Source: Sipunculus nudus (Eukaryota; Annelida; Sipuncula; Golfingiida; Sipunculidae). Taken from it: a stretch of DNA of 64,000 nt. The stretch is from positions 47,465,678 through 47,529,677 of the forward strand of contig CM049307.1 in the NCBI GenBank assembly GCA_026874595.1, written 5' to 3'. The position numbers were made by a program, and so were the translations under genes. Shown piece after piece: positions 1 to 54,016 of this stretch; positions within the stretch are counted from its first letter, which is position 1; every line of letters begins with the position of its first letter. The notes beneath the pieces were generated by a model. That model was not told the DNA's origin. It saw only the letters and a program-made list of their open reading frames with translations, and made no database searches.

Positions 1-199
1 AAATATTCTGTATGAATATGTACAAGTGACCCATGGGTCATGACGCTGAGCTGACTGGGAAGAGATTCACTAGAGGTAATTTTATCATCTGAATGGTAGT
101 ATATACCTATTCAACTTAAGCATCAAACAGATTAACCAACAGGCCAAGATTGTGTCTGTATTTATATATCTCAAAAATATAGAAAAAATGTGTAAACTT

Positions 200-1810
200 T
201 AAAAAAAATACAGGTGGCTCCACCAGTCTGCAGAAACTAATAAAAACACTTAAAGGTCAATATCCATGCAAAGAATCAAGGTGATCTCTGCATTAGTTGT
301 TCAGATACTTCAGCTTTCGTATCAAATTTTCCATTATTCTGAGGGATAATTTGGAGTCCTATAGCTTGAAGGATATGGGTAACAGAGACCTAATTTCAGG
401 TTTCCACAGACACTTTCCATGGGCCTCCTTGCATGACAAGAATGAAGATTCTAGGTCCAGTTGTTACAATTTGTGCCACGTTAACATATGACAGCATCCT
501 TAAAGGTCTCAAAAATAGAGAAAAAAATTCGAAAAATTGAATAAAATATAGGTGGCACCACCAGTCTGCAGAAACTGATGAAACACTCCATGATCAATAT
601 CCATGCAAACAATTATGGTGATCTCTGCATTAGTTGTTCAGATACTTCAGCTTTCGTATCAAATTTTCCATTATTCTGAGGGATACTTTGGAGTCCTATA
701 GCTTGAAGGATATGGGTAACAGAGACCTAATTTCAGGTTTCCACAGACACTTTCCATGGGCCTCCTTGCATGACAAGAATGAAGATTCTAGGTCCAGTTG
801 TTACAATTTGTGCCACGTTAACATATGACAGCATCCTTAAAGGTCTCAAAAATAGAGAAAAAAATTCGAAAAATTGAATAAAATATAGGTGGCACCACCA
901 GTCTGCAGAAACTGATGAAACACTCCATGATCAATATCCATGCAAACAATTATGGTGATCTCTGCAATAGCTCAAAGGATATGGGTAACAGAGACCTAAT
1001 TTCAGGTTTCCATGGAGACTTTTCATGGATCTCCCTGTGTGTTAAGAATAAAGATTCTAGGTCCAGTCGTTATGATTTGTACCCTGTTGACAGACAACTA
1101 CATGCTTAAAGGTCTCAAAAATAGAGGGAAAAAATTATAAAAATTGAAAAAATAGAGGTGGCGCACCCAGTCTGCAGGAACTGAACGAACACCTTGATCA
1201 ATATGTATGCCAAAAATCATGACCATTAGTGTTGTAGTTATTGAGATGTTGCAGTTTGTTGTAATCAAATTTTTCATTATTCTGGGGGGTAATTGGGAGC
1301 CCCACAGCTCAAAGGATATGGGTAACAGAGACCTTATTTCAGGTTTCCATGGAGACTTTTCATAGGTCTCTCACTGTGTCAAGAATAAAGATTCTAGGTC
1401 CAGTATTTACGATTTGTGCCCTGTTCACAATTTTAAAGGTCTCAAAAATAGATAAAACAATTCGTAAAAAAATAAAAAAATACAGGTGGCGCCACCAGTC
1501 TGCAAAAACTGAAGGAACATATATGTATGCCAAAAATCATGACCATCAGTGATGCAGTTAATGAGATATTGAAGTTTTTGTATGAAATTTTTTACTATTC
1601 TGGGGGTACTTTGGGGCCCCATAGTTCGAAGGATATGGGTAACAGAGACCTAATTTGTGGTTTCCAAGGAGATTTTTCATGGACCTCTCATAATGTCAAG
1701 TTACAAGTTTCTAGGTCCAGCGGTTACAATTTGTGCCAGGTTAATGGACGGATGGACGGACGGCACGACAGACAGACGGACTTACAATCAGCTCAGCTAA
1801 AAATTAGATG
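200..1810. repeat. Tandem array of ~337-bp units, about five copies
   Basis: The marker GGATATGGGTAACAGAGACC recurs at 371, 708, 977, 1314 and 1631. The first two units are nearly identical; later ones diverge, and the third step is shortened to 269 bp. Each unit carries GGTGGC(A/G)CCACCAGTCTGCA. The array ends in a GGACGGACGG/GACAGACGG simple tract. Short open frames in it are identical between copies because of duplication. Confidence 0.9.
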
Positions 1811-3130
1811 AAGCTCAAGGCAACATTGAACAAGTGGAAATTATTGTTCATTATTGGCAGATCATTTGGGACATTTTATATCATTAACTATAGCAGCCTT
1901 TGATTAAGGGCTACCATACAAGATCTATTTTTATTCATATATCAATATCTTGGTTTATGACTTCCTGTAGACAATTGGGCCTCTTATTCACAAGGGACTT
2001 TTTTTTGCAAGAATTTTTATTTGCGAATATCACAAATTTAAAACCCTCGCAAACAAAAATGCAACCACAGTATTTGATCCTTTTAGAGACAAACACACAG
2101 AAACCATCATTTTATAATCACCTTTTGTTTAGGACACAAAGGGCCAGCACTCAATCAGTGTAAGTTTCACTTTGATCTATTTTAATTGAGGGTGCATTTT
2201 GCAAGGTCTTTTCTTCTTTGGCCTTTCACATTAATGTACCATGGGCAGACCCAGAATACCAGGAAGGCAAAGTGTACAAAGTTAGATTAGACCTACATTG
2301 TCAGTGATATATGATAAAAAAGACATCTTTTACCTTTTCCTTTATTTAACTTAAAAAAAAATGGACCAACTTAATATTTGTACACATTAAAGATTAAAAT
2401 TCCAATGAGCTTAAATGATATCATAATGTAGCTTACATTGACACTGCACAAAATGAAATATCAAAATGCATCCATGGTGCTGAATGACCAGGGAGGCAAA
2501 ATCTGATGAGATTCGCAACATCAGTGATACAAAACTATAAACCTAACCTTTACTCTGACGCAACAGGCAACAAATTTCTGAGCCATTAATACAAACTGAC
2601 ATTTCTTCTTAAAACCAGTTTTATTTTAATATACATTGAACCATATGAGAATGCATCTTTCAGTTCTAGGATTTTATGTATGAGTCTGTGAGAAATCAAA
2701 AAGTCACAGACTGTGAGAGGCTCTGCTGAACTTTTACCATTCTGTGCTGTTGGTTGAAGTTCTAACTGTGGGCCTTCACCTTGAAGTGAACTGAAAAAAT
2801 ATATACACCAGTTTGACCCAACTGATCTATAATTAATGACAACCTGTAAGTGGTATTTGTTGATGGGCAATTTGAGTAATTAGTCTGTGCTACCATGCTA
2901 TGCCCATTGAATTTGTTGGCAAGTCTACAAATTACTTCCCCTAAGTAAAATATTACCCTTTAAGTACATTGAGGCAATGGCTGGATAAAATATAAAGAAG
3001 TTTCTCTGGGAGTCTTTTTTATGGGAAGTGTTCAATGACTGAGCTCTAAATGAAAAGAGGAGGGGATGCCCATAGGACACATCTGAAAGTAATTGAACAT
3101 GTGTCTCATGCTTTATATTCTGTAGAACAG
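1811..3130. other. AT-rich spacer, no gene identified
   Basis: No coding signal of note except a 53-nt exon-like segment on the minus strand at 2738-2790 (TTTTTTCAG acceptor, GTAAAA donor, reads SLQGEGPQLELQPTAQN) that I could not connect to anything. Confidence 0.4.
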
Positions 3131-3169
3131 CTGGACTATTGTTTCAGCATTCAGCCAGTAGTGAATAGT

Positions 3170-5835
3170 TCTATAAGCACAGTGTCAATTTTTCTATGTG
3201 TAGTGTAAAATTTTGTTAGGATAGTGTCAAGTTGTCTCATTAACATGTCTAGCTGTCTCAGAACAGTATCAAGTTGTCTCAGGACAGTGTATGGTTATCT
3301 CAGAATAATGACAGTGTCTGGTTGGCCCAGGAGAGTGCTTATTTTTCTTAGGACAGTGTAAAGATGTCTCAGGACAGTGTATGGATATCTCAGAATGATG
3401 ACAGTGCCTAGTTGTCTCAGGACAATGTGAATTTGTCTGAGGACAGTGTCTGGTTGCCTCGGGACAGTGTCTGTTTTTCTCAGGACAATGTCTGTTTGTT
3501 TTGGGACAGTTTCTGGTTGTCTCAGGACAGTGTCTAGTTGTCTCAGGACAGGGTCTAGTTTGTCTCAGGATCCTGTTGTCTCAGGACAGTGTCTGTTTTT
3601 CTTAGGACAGTGTCTTTTTGTCTTGGAACAGTGTCTGGTTGTCTTAGGAATGTCTAGGTAGGCTCAGGAGAGTGCCTACTTTTTTTCAGGACAGTGCCTA
3701 GTGTCTAAGGACAGTGTCTTATTGCCTCAGGCCAGTGCCTAGTAATCTGAGGACAATTCCTGGTTGTCTCATAACAGTATCTAGTTGTCTCAAGACAGTG
3801 TCTGGTTGTATCAGAACGGTGCCTAGTTGTCGGAGGACAGTGTCTGGTTGTCTCAGGACAACATCTATTGTCTCAGGACAGTGTCTGGTTGTCTCAAGAC
3901 AGTGTCTACTTGTCTTGGGACTGTCTGTGTTTGCCAAGGAGAGTGTCTACTTTTCCCTGGACAGTGCCTAGTGTCTAAGGACAGTGTCTGGTTGTATCGG
4001 AACAGTGCCTAGTTGTTGGAGGACAGTGTCAAGTTGTCTGAGGATAGTGTCTGGTTGTCTTAGGACAGTGTTTTGATGTATCAGAACAGTGCCTAGTTGT
4101 CGGAGGACAGTGTCAAGTTTTCTGAGGACAGTGTCTGGTTGTCTCAGGACAGTGCTTGGTTGTATCAGAACAGTGCCTAGTTGTCAGAGGACAGTGATTA
4201 GTTGTCAGAGGACAGGATGGATTTGTTTAAGGACAGTGTCTGGTTGTCTCAAGTCAGTGTCTGGTTGTCTCAAGACAGTGTCTGGTTGTCTCAGGACAGT
4301 GTCTGGTTGTCTCAGATCTGAGTCTACTTGGCTTTGGACTGTCTGTGTTGGCCCAGGAGAGTGCGTACTTTTCTCTGGACAGTGCCTTGTGTCTAAGGAC
4401 AGTGTCTGATTGCCTCAGGAGAGTGAATAGTATTCTGAGAACAATGCCTAGTGTCTCAGGACAGTGTCAGGTTGTCTCAGGACAGTGTCAATTTGATTCT
4501 GAACAGTGTCAAGTTGTCACTGGACACTGCCTTGTATAAAAACAGTGCCCAGTGGTTGGAGAACAGTGTCTAGTTGTCTCAGGACAATGTGAATTTGTCT
4601 AAGGACAGTGTCTGGTTGCCTCGGGACAGTGTCTGTTTTTCTCAGGACAATGTCTGTTTGTTTTGGGACAGTGTCTGGTTGTCTCAGGACAGTGTCTAGT
4701 TGTCTCAGGACAGGGTTTAGGTTGTCTCAGGATCCTGTTGTCTCAGGACAGTGTCTGGTTATCTCAGGACAGTGAATAGTAATCTGAGGAAAATGCTTAG
4801 TGTCTGAGGACAGTGTCCATTTGTTTCAGGACATTGTCAAGTTGTCTCACGACACTGCCCAGTTATATAAGAACAGTGCCCAGTTGTTGGACAGTGTCTA
4901 GTTGTCTGAAGACAGTGTGGATTTATCTGAGGACATTGTCTGGTTGTCTCAGGACAGTGTCTGTTTTTCTTAGGACAGTGTCTTTTTGTGTTGGGACAGT
5001 GTCTGGTTGTCTTGGGAATGTCTAGGTAGGCTCAGGAGAGTGCCTACTTTTTTTCAGGACAGTGCCTAGTGTCTAAGGACAGTGTCTTATTGCCTCAGGC
5101 CAGTACCTAGTAAGCTGAGGACAATGCCTGGTTGTCTCAGAACAGTATCTAGTTGTCTCAGGACAGTGCCAACCTGTCTTAAGGAAGTGTCTGCGTTGTC
5201 ATGGGACAACCTACTTGTCCCAGGACACTGTCTGGTTGTCTAAGAATCCTGTTGTCTCAGGACAGGGTCAAGGTTGTCTCAGGATCCTGTTGTCTTGAGA
5301 CAGCGTGTGGTTGTCTCGGGATCCTGTTGTCTCAGGACAGGGTCAAGGTTGTCTCAGGATCCTGTTCTCTCAGAACAGTGTCTGGTTGTCTCAGGATCCT
5401 GTTGTCTTAGGAATGTCTGGTTGTCTCAGGATCCTGTTGTCCCAGGACAGTTTCTGGTTGTCTCAGGATCCTTTTGTCTCAGGACAGGGTCAAGGTGGTC
5501 TCAGGATCCTGTTCTCTCAGAACAGTGTCTGGTTGTCTAGGGGTCTTGTTGTCTCAGAACATTGTCTGGTTGTCTTAGGATCCTGTTCTCTCAGAACAGT
5601 GTCTGGTTGTCTAAGGATCTTGTTGTCTCAGGAATGTCTGGTTGTCTCAGGACAATGTCTAGGTTGTCTCAGGATCCTGTTGTCTCAGGACAGAGTCTAG
5701 GTTGTCTCAGGATCCTGTTGTCTCAGGACAGTGTCTAGGTTGTCCCAGTACAGTGTTACCATGACAGGACCATGTCTACATGTCTCAGGATACTGTGCAG
5801 ATTGTTTTAGGATACTGTCTTCAGGGTAGCATTTT
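3170..5835. repeat. Large ~21-bp minisatellite
   Basis: Over 2.6 kb of degenerate units close to GGACAGTGTCTGGTTGTCTCA. From about 5.2 kb a variant repeats GGATCCTGTTGTCTCA in a higher-order pattern. The unit length is a multiple of three, so many long open frames (CLRTVSG repeats) appear in several phases; these are artefacts. Confidence 0.95.
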
Positions 5836-5839
5836 AGGG

Positions 5840-48153
<42,314 letters not shown>

Positions 48154-48450
48154 AATTCCTCAATTTTCAAACTCCACTGCCTGGTTGCAAACTATATATG
48201 AACGTATCCATACAGACTTTTGCGTCACCGTATGTTGATCTGTCGCTGACACGCATTCCATCAAAAAGCTTTCATTTTCCAAACAGTTCCTGTTTGTCCA
48301 CTGGGTGGGTTTCCCTGTCAATGAGGCAATGACAATATGGCAGCAAGAGGGAATCCCACGCGTGATTGGCTTAAAATTGCAACTCTATTGTATGAGGTTC
48401 CGTGAGAGTTTCCCCAGCACGCGGTTGCTGGTGGGATGTAAAGCTAATTT
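48154..48450 (-). promoter_or_regulatory. Likely IRE1 5' UTR/promoter region
   Basis: The segment just upstream of the IRE1 start is richer in CpG than its surroundings. At 48356-48369 it holds CCACG-CGTG-ATTGG, a CCAAT box beside a CACG-type core, about 200 bp before the ATG. No clear TATA box, and the transcription start cannot be placed from sequence alone. Confidence 0.35.
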
Positions 48451-48804
48451 ATGTTCTTCGTTGGAAGTTTTAAAGATAAAATGTATAAATTCTTAATAAT
48501 CTTGTTTTACTGAGTGCACTCAAATGAAAGGTTCCGCATGATATGTATTTAATGTGTTTCATGAATTTTTAAATTTAATTTCATTTACGATTAACCTATA
48601 ATAAATTACTATTATTCATTTACAATTTAATAGTTAACAAATTCCTGCACATTCGCATGTTTCTTTATGTATGTATAGGAAAATAACAAGCGCTTAAAAT
48701 ACTAATTAGTGTATGATTAATTACAATAATCAATCAATTTCAATATTTGACATATGAACGGCTAAATACAAGTACCAATAGAGGCATTATATATAATATG
48801 TCTA

Positions 48805-48807
<3 letters not shown>

Positions 48808-48853
<46 letters not shown>
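48808..48853. repeat. (TA)n microsatellite
   Basis: About 46 bp of pure TA, upstream of the IRE1 promoter. Confidence 0.95.
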
Positions 48854-48855
<2 letters not shown>

Positions 48856-49262
48856 ACATAACTATAAAATTATTTAATATGCGAGCAGACATTTTCACGA
48901 GATCCCAAGAAAACATCAAATGAGTAGGCTTTTTATTAATACCTGGGAGATAATATAAATAAATCTGGTATTTTATTATAATATCAATCATTGACTTGCC
49001 GGTAACATACAAATATGTTATTTGCAATATAACCCTTTGTCTGTCGACTTATGACGTATACAGGCATTGATACTATAAGTGAACTATACAAGTCATACAG
49101 GTACAAACGACTTTTTATCTTCGTGTATATGACGTGTCTTATTCGTGAAGGTTTGATTTTCGCGATAATTTACCTTTCGCAGATCTCTCAAATTTGAAAC
49201 CCTTGTGAACAAAGAGACAATAAATGTTATCATATTTTATACGAAGAAAATAAATAAAATAA

Positions 49263-49545
49263 GGCCAAAAAAGGTGTTCTCGGGCATCGCCCGCTTCAAT
49301 TTTATTCCCCGCATAAAAAATTATGATTTTCATCTTTCAAGAAGAAATGTAATACAATTTTGATCAAATTTCCTTTATTTAATATTGTTTTAATATCTGT
49401 TTAGCCAAAATAATTCTCTTATAATCATGCTTTTCCCTGATCATACCACATTTTTATCGAAACATACAAAAATAAATAAAAAAACGCCCGCCCGCACTGA
49501 TTTCTGAAAAAAAGTGCCTGAGAACCATCCTGTATTTTTTTAGCC
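49263..49545. mobile_element. MITE, copy 1
   Basis: 283 bp with inverted ends: GGCCAAAAAAGGTGTTCTCG at left and, inverted, GGCTAAAAAAATACAGGATG then GTTCTCAGGCAC at right. Just inside each end lies a CG-rich block (GCCCGC / CGCCCGCCCGC). Opposite orientation to its relative at 56670. Confidence 0.8.
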
Positions 49546-49550
49546 TTATC

Positions 49551-49602
<52 letters not shown>
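49551..49602. repeat. (TA)n microsatellite
   Basis: About 50 bp of TA immediately after the MITE copy 1 end. Confidence 0.95.
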
Positions 49603-49606
<4 letters not shown>

Positions 49607-49899
49607 TACAGTCGTATTTAACTCACCAATGTAGAAATATATTCATGCATGTACCACAAACGCAAAAGGACAAGTACTTTGTGTAAATACGTTCGTATAA
49701 GCGGTGCAAAGTTTTAAAAATATGTTTCTATCTCGCTTTAATACAGCTCCACCTATGAACATATAAACTGTGATTATAAAAATAAATTAACAAGAATTTT
49801 TATTTTGGGTTAACCTGGTATGAATGTAGCTTTTAATTATCGGGTTAACTATTGTCTGAACAGTCACGTTAAGATTTTTCTGTGAAATCAAGCAGAAAA

Positions 49900-51102
49900 A
49901 TGGTAAGTTTCATGTCCAGGTTTATAGCGTATAAATCACCATTCTGTACGTCTACGGAACCATGCATTAGATTTTTTATTTTTTTTTTTATTTTTTTTTT
50001 TATTTTTATAGTGTCATATCGTGAACTGCATTGTGGCCTTTATCATTTCTAGCTGACCTTTAATTGTGTTGTAAAAGAAAACCGTTGAACTGCAGTTTTA
50101 TGAGCTGGTATTCTTGAGCTTTCTACGTCAATGTCTGCTAGCATACCTTCATCAAATTTTCACTTCCATAGGGTCATAAATTTCCATCTCTCTAGGATCA
50201 GGGTCATGCCGATCATTATGAGAGTGTCCTTTTCCTCCCATTTATTTTCACAGACTAACATTTATTAGCGAAAGTCAAAGGTGATAACTTTGTGATTGAA
50301 TTGTCCTGATATTTGGTGTGCCCAAGGATCTTGGGTGTAGAGTTTTGTTGCACATTAGACGAGTGGCGCCCTCTGTATCCCCTTTTCCGTGTCTGTGCAA
50401 TAAAACTCCAAAGCGCTGCATGTAAATTTAACAATTCCAGGGAATAACTCAGTGAATAATAAACGAAAATGTTCATTTACAAAAATATGAGTATTAGATC
50501 TGAGCTGATATATATCACAATTTTGTTCATGACCTTAACTGGGATATAATCACTTTGGCTTTATGTTGCACACAACAACGGAGTATTCACACACAAATTA
50601 AAGATAAGTTTTCTTAGGATTCGTTCCATTGTGGGTAAAAAATAATGTGCAGATTGCAATAACTAGTCTAAGTTAATCACTAGGAGTTTGGAATTTTTTA
50701 ACCCATGCGAGGATTTATCATAGATATGGGTCGGCTGAGAAAGCTTTTTTTTTTAAATATTGCCATGCATGCTTTGCCCTGACTCTAAGTGAGCTAGACC
50801 TTGACTTTCTGTTGGTCAATTTTGAATAGGCCTATAGAGGTCATACAAACATTATATTTCTGAGGGATGATACGTCTTCTTGATTTTTTTACAAGTTTGG
50901 ATTTCGCACCCCCGATGACGATGATGGCGATACGTATTCGGAGTGTCCTATAGCGGGTGGCTCTTGCATCTTGGCGGGCATGGTTATGCTGATGTGCCTG
51001 CTAACGAGTCTACCGGCTTCTGCGTTGTACCTGGGGGTGCTGCTGCTCTCCGGTCTCCTCATATCCTTCTCTCGCTTGCCCCTTTGGTATGCTGATGACT
51101 GA
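49900..51102 (+). CDS. Possible small membrane protein, 2 exons, 69 aa
   Basis: An ATG at 49900-49902 is followed directly by a perfect donor GTAAGT. After ACAAG at 50891-50895 a frame opens (50896-51102) that joins in phase to the Met: acidic start (TPDDDDGDTY), then two hydrophobic stretches, CILAGMVMLMCLLTSLPASA and LYLGVLLLSGLLISF, then TGA. An alternative donor GTATGC near 51087 would extend it into unseen exons. A 124-codon minus-strand frame covers the same GC-richer island, so the strand is uncertain. No family named. Confidence 0.25.
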
Positions 51103-51263
51103 AACGACTCTCTGCTTGGCTTTCTGGCATCTGAGTCATCGACTTCATTAAAAATTTTACACCTAAGGAGCGCCCAGGGAACGGGAGCAGCTAAGACCCG
51201 TGTATAGTTGTAACTGGAGCGCTCAGAGGGCTTATTACATCTCAGTTCAGTGGGTATGCGCAC
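50889..51263 (-). CDS. Open frame of 124 codons on minus strand (alternative to plus-strand reading)
   Basis: Ser/Arg-rich, hydrophilic, with an ATG and a TAA (KPSRESFQSSAYQRGKREKD, ending SGVRNPNL). The surrounding DNA is AT-rich, and a 375-nt open frame stands out. An internal acceptor-like TTTTTAATGAAG precedes the better-looking half. It overlaps a hydrophobic plus-strand frame; at most one is likely real. Confidence 0.2.
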   Translation of the reverse strand: MRIPTELRCNKPSERSSYNYTRVLAAPVPWALLRCKIFNEVDDSDARKPSRESFQSSAYQRGKREKDMRRPESSSTPRYNAEAGRLVSRHISITMPAKMQEPPAIGHSEYVSPSSSSGVRNPNL

Positions 51264-52787
51264 ACATCATGGACAGTTTATTTTTCCCAACAAACTTTTG
51301 TCCCTACACATACAATCCGTTTTAAATGAATTTCTAATCATACCGATGTCTCACTAATGGTTTATGTATTGTTTTCAAGTTTTTATGGATCTTGGTAGAT
51401 TGTTTTACCTTTGCTCAAGACTTGTGACGCCATCTGTATTTTTGAATGAAATTTAGTTTATTTAGATTTCTTGGGAAATTAAATGGCACCATGGATCGTT
51501 CTGAAATTAAGCATGCCTATTGACCTTGAATATTTCTATTTTACTATTTTATCAACATGACATATGGTTCCATATCTAAAAATCCGTTTTACTTAATTTT
51601 ATTTATTCAAATTTCTGAGAAATAGCTTATTTTATTGCATCTTTTTTTTAGATTAAGACTGTTATTCATGTAATAAGTACACTGGCGTCATTTAACATCC
51701 CTGGATCACTCAGCTTTGCATGCTTGCATATAGATTCACAGCTTTTAGAAAAATAAAACAATAACAATATTGAGGAGAGCTGTGGAATAGGTAATATGTG
51801 GAGGATTTCTGCCTCAATCATGGGCTCAAAATACATGAGTTTGCGCGTATATATGTGTGTAGGGGGATATGGAATAAATAAATGTACACTCTCGAGCACC
51901 GCTGCGTCACATAAATTATGTTCCAACACAAATTATAATGCCTCTCCTCTCTGGTTACAACTTGGCCAATCTTTGTTAAACTGAAATTCAAGTGGAACAA
52001 ATCACATAATGCATTTAAAAAAGTAGAATTTGAAAATATGAAAATTACAAAAAGGAGCTCATATGAGCGTTAAGAAAAATACAAGACAACTGAATTATAC
52101 CATTTAAAGAAGGTACTCTTATTTATAAATAAAAACTAAAAGGGGCCTATTCATTTATAAATCAGACGTCTCTAACTAAAGATAATGTCTTAATTTTTTT
52201 ATCAAAAGAACGGCAATCCCACCGTACTCAGGGTGTTCATTTTGTTTATATTCATGTGTTTATAACATATGGGGGCCCGGCACAAACATAAACATAATCT
52301 AAACAAAATACACGTGGATATCTGCCGCAAAGTCAGACGCCCCAGTTATTTCTAAAGGGAGTTTTTCAACAAGTGACTTTTTATCTTCCGTACATTTGCA
52401 ACCAACCATCTATAGGTTACAATTTTTTCTGTATGTCAACATTTGTGCACGTACCATGTTTCGATAAACAAGTTCAGGGGCGTCATTATAGGGAGAGGGG
52501 TGTATATATCCCCCTCCCATTTTTTGGCAAGGGGGTCAAAGTAATCACCCAACCCCACTTTTCAGAGAATAATACTTATACAATTCAAATGAAATATATT
52601 AATAAATGGAATTATAGACTTTGGTTCCATTAATGAGTTTACTATGCAATATTATATCTTGACCTGATTTGAATTACATGTATAACTTATACTCGAAACA
52701 TAATATACTTTATTTTCTAACTCCTTATACATAACTGTAAAATATTAAACATTTTATATAGTATATATATTTGAAATGTGTCATACA

Positions 52788-52857
52788 GACGCTAATATAT
52801 ATATATGATATATATATGTGTGTGTGTGTGTGCGCGCGCGCGCGTGTGCGTGTGTAT
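52788..52857. repeat. Alternating purine-pyrimidine tract (TA)n(TG)n(CG)n
   Basis: TATATA, then TGTGTGTG, then GCGCGCGCGCG, then TGTGCGTGTG over about 70 bp; the pattern favours Z-DNA. Confidence 0.9.
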
Positions 52858-53355
52858 GACTGCGAGTCATCTCCCCACCCAGGAAGAAAAATTGACTCCA
52901 TGGCACGGAACAAAGCTCACACATCCGTCAGGCAGCAGGTTGAAAGAAAAATGGGTTTTATTTATTTTTTATTCACTTTTTGGTCCCGTTTTGGATATTT
53001 TTTAAAATCAAAGATATTAATTACGAGTATGATCAAATTTGATTTATTTACAAATATGATGTACTTTGTTTTAGGTTGTGTATATTTGAGGTTTTTTTTT
53101 CATTTTATCCGAGAAGGTAATTAATTCTTGGTTAAACTAAAACTGTAATAATTGTTTTTATAGATAAACATGACTAAACATTTGAATCTAGGAAGGAGAA
53201 AATGTTTATTTTTGATATCGTGAATACTTAATAATTATAACCTCACAGTCTTTTACAATTGGTTTTTAAATAATTTGAATGGGCCTACACCATGTTAATT
53301 TACGTAAACATTAGCTTTAAAGGTTAATATAATAGCTCATTAAATAGGGTAAACT

Positions 53356-53391
53356 CCCCCCCCCCATCGCCCACCCCCACCCCCACCCCCC
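53356..53391 (-). repeat. C-rich tract, G-quadruplex type on minus strand
   Basis: Six or more runs of C (CCCCC-A-CCCCC-A pattern after a C10 run). A second run of C14 lies at 53639-53652. Confidence 0.85.
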
Positions 53392-53768
53392 AAAAAATAT
53401 TTTCGCTATAACCATGGATATAAAATAATTTATATATACACTTTTTATCTCTATATTAATTTAATATTTACGAAAGAGTAACAGGTATGCAATATAGTTA
53501 GTCAGAGAGGTATTTGTATATTATGTGAATGATAGTTACAAAAAGAGCGTACCTGCATTATCTTTAAAAAAATATTGTTTCAAAATGTTTATGTATATTA
53601 TAAATGTAAAAAAAAAAAGAGCACCTCTTGTGGCACCACCCCCCCCCCCCCCTCCGTATAGGTAACTCATTTATTTAATGAAAAGATGGATATAAAAGAT
53701 ATCGATTGGGCCAAGGCTTGGAGTTTAATTGTTGACTCAGAATTATCACACAATGAGAATTTTCTTGT

Positions 53769-54016
53769 TCAGGCTGATGAAATCATTTGCCAAAAGCCAC
53801 AACGTATTTCCGTATTATTGGGCCGAAACCATTCACTGCGCTCCTGATTGTCAACATCCGCTTTGGTCCAGCTCTCCTTCCCAGACCACCAGCGACGTAA
53901 AATGATAACATATTCTTGGATACCCGTAACTGTATCAAGAAGATGACGGAAGCCGAATGACGGCAGATTTCTCTTTCTTGGAAACAAAACAACACCCGCA
54001 CACTCAAAAATACCAT
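53769..54016 (-). CDS. GC-richer island with two overlapping open minus-strand frames
   Basis: One frame starts with ATG at 54016 and runs 77 codons (…GGLGRRAGPKRMLTIRSAV…); the other lacks an ATG but reads coding-like (RRWWSGKESWTKADVDNQER). A TTTGTTTCCAAG acceptor-like site could make the second an exon. I recognise neither. Flanks are AT-rich. Confidence 0.15.

Noticed and set aside
297-828. Two nearly identical 64-aa frames
   Set aside because: They are the same stretch of adjacent tandem repeat units, not a gene family.
3446-5700. Many long open frames (CLRTVSG repeats) in the 3-5.8 kb region
   Set aside because: Products of a 21-bp minisatellite whose unit length is divisible by three; open in several phases and on both strands.
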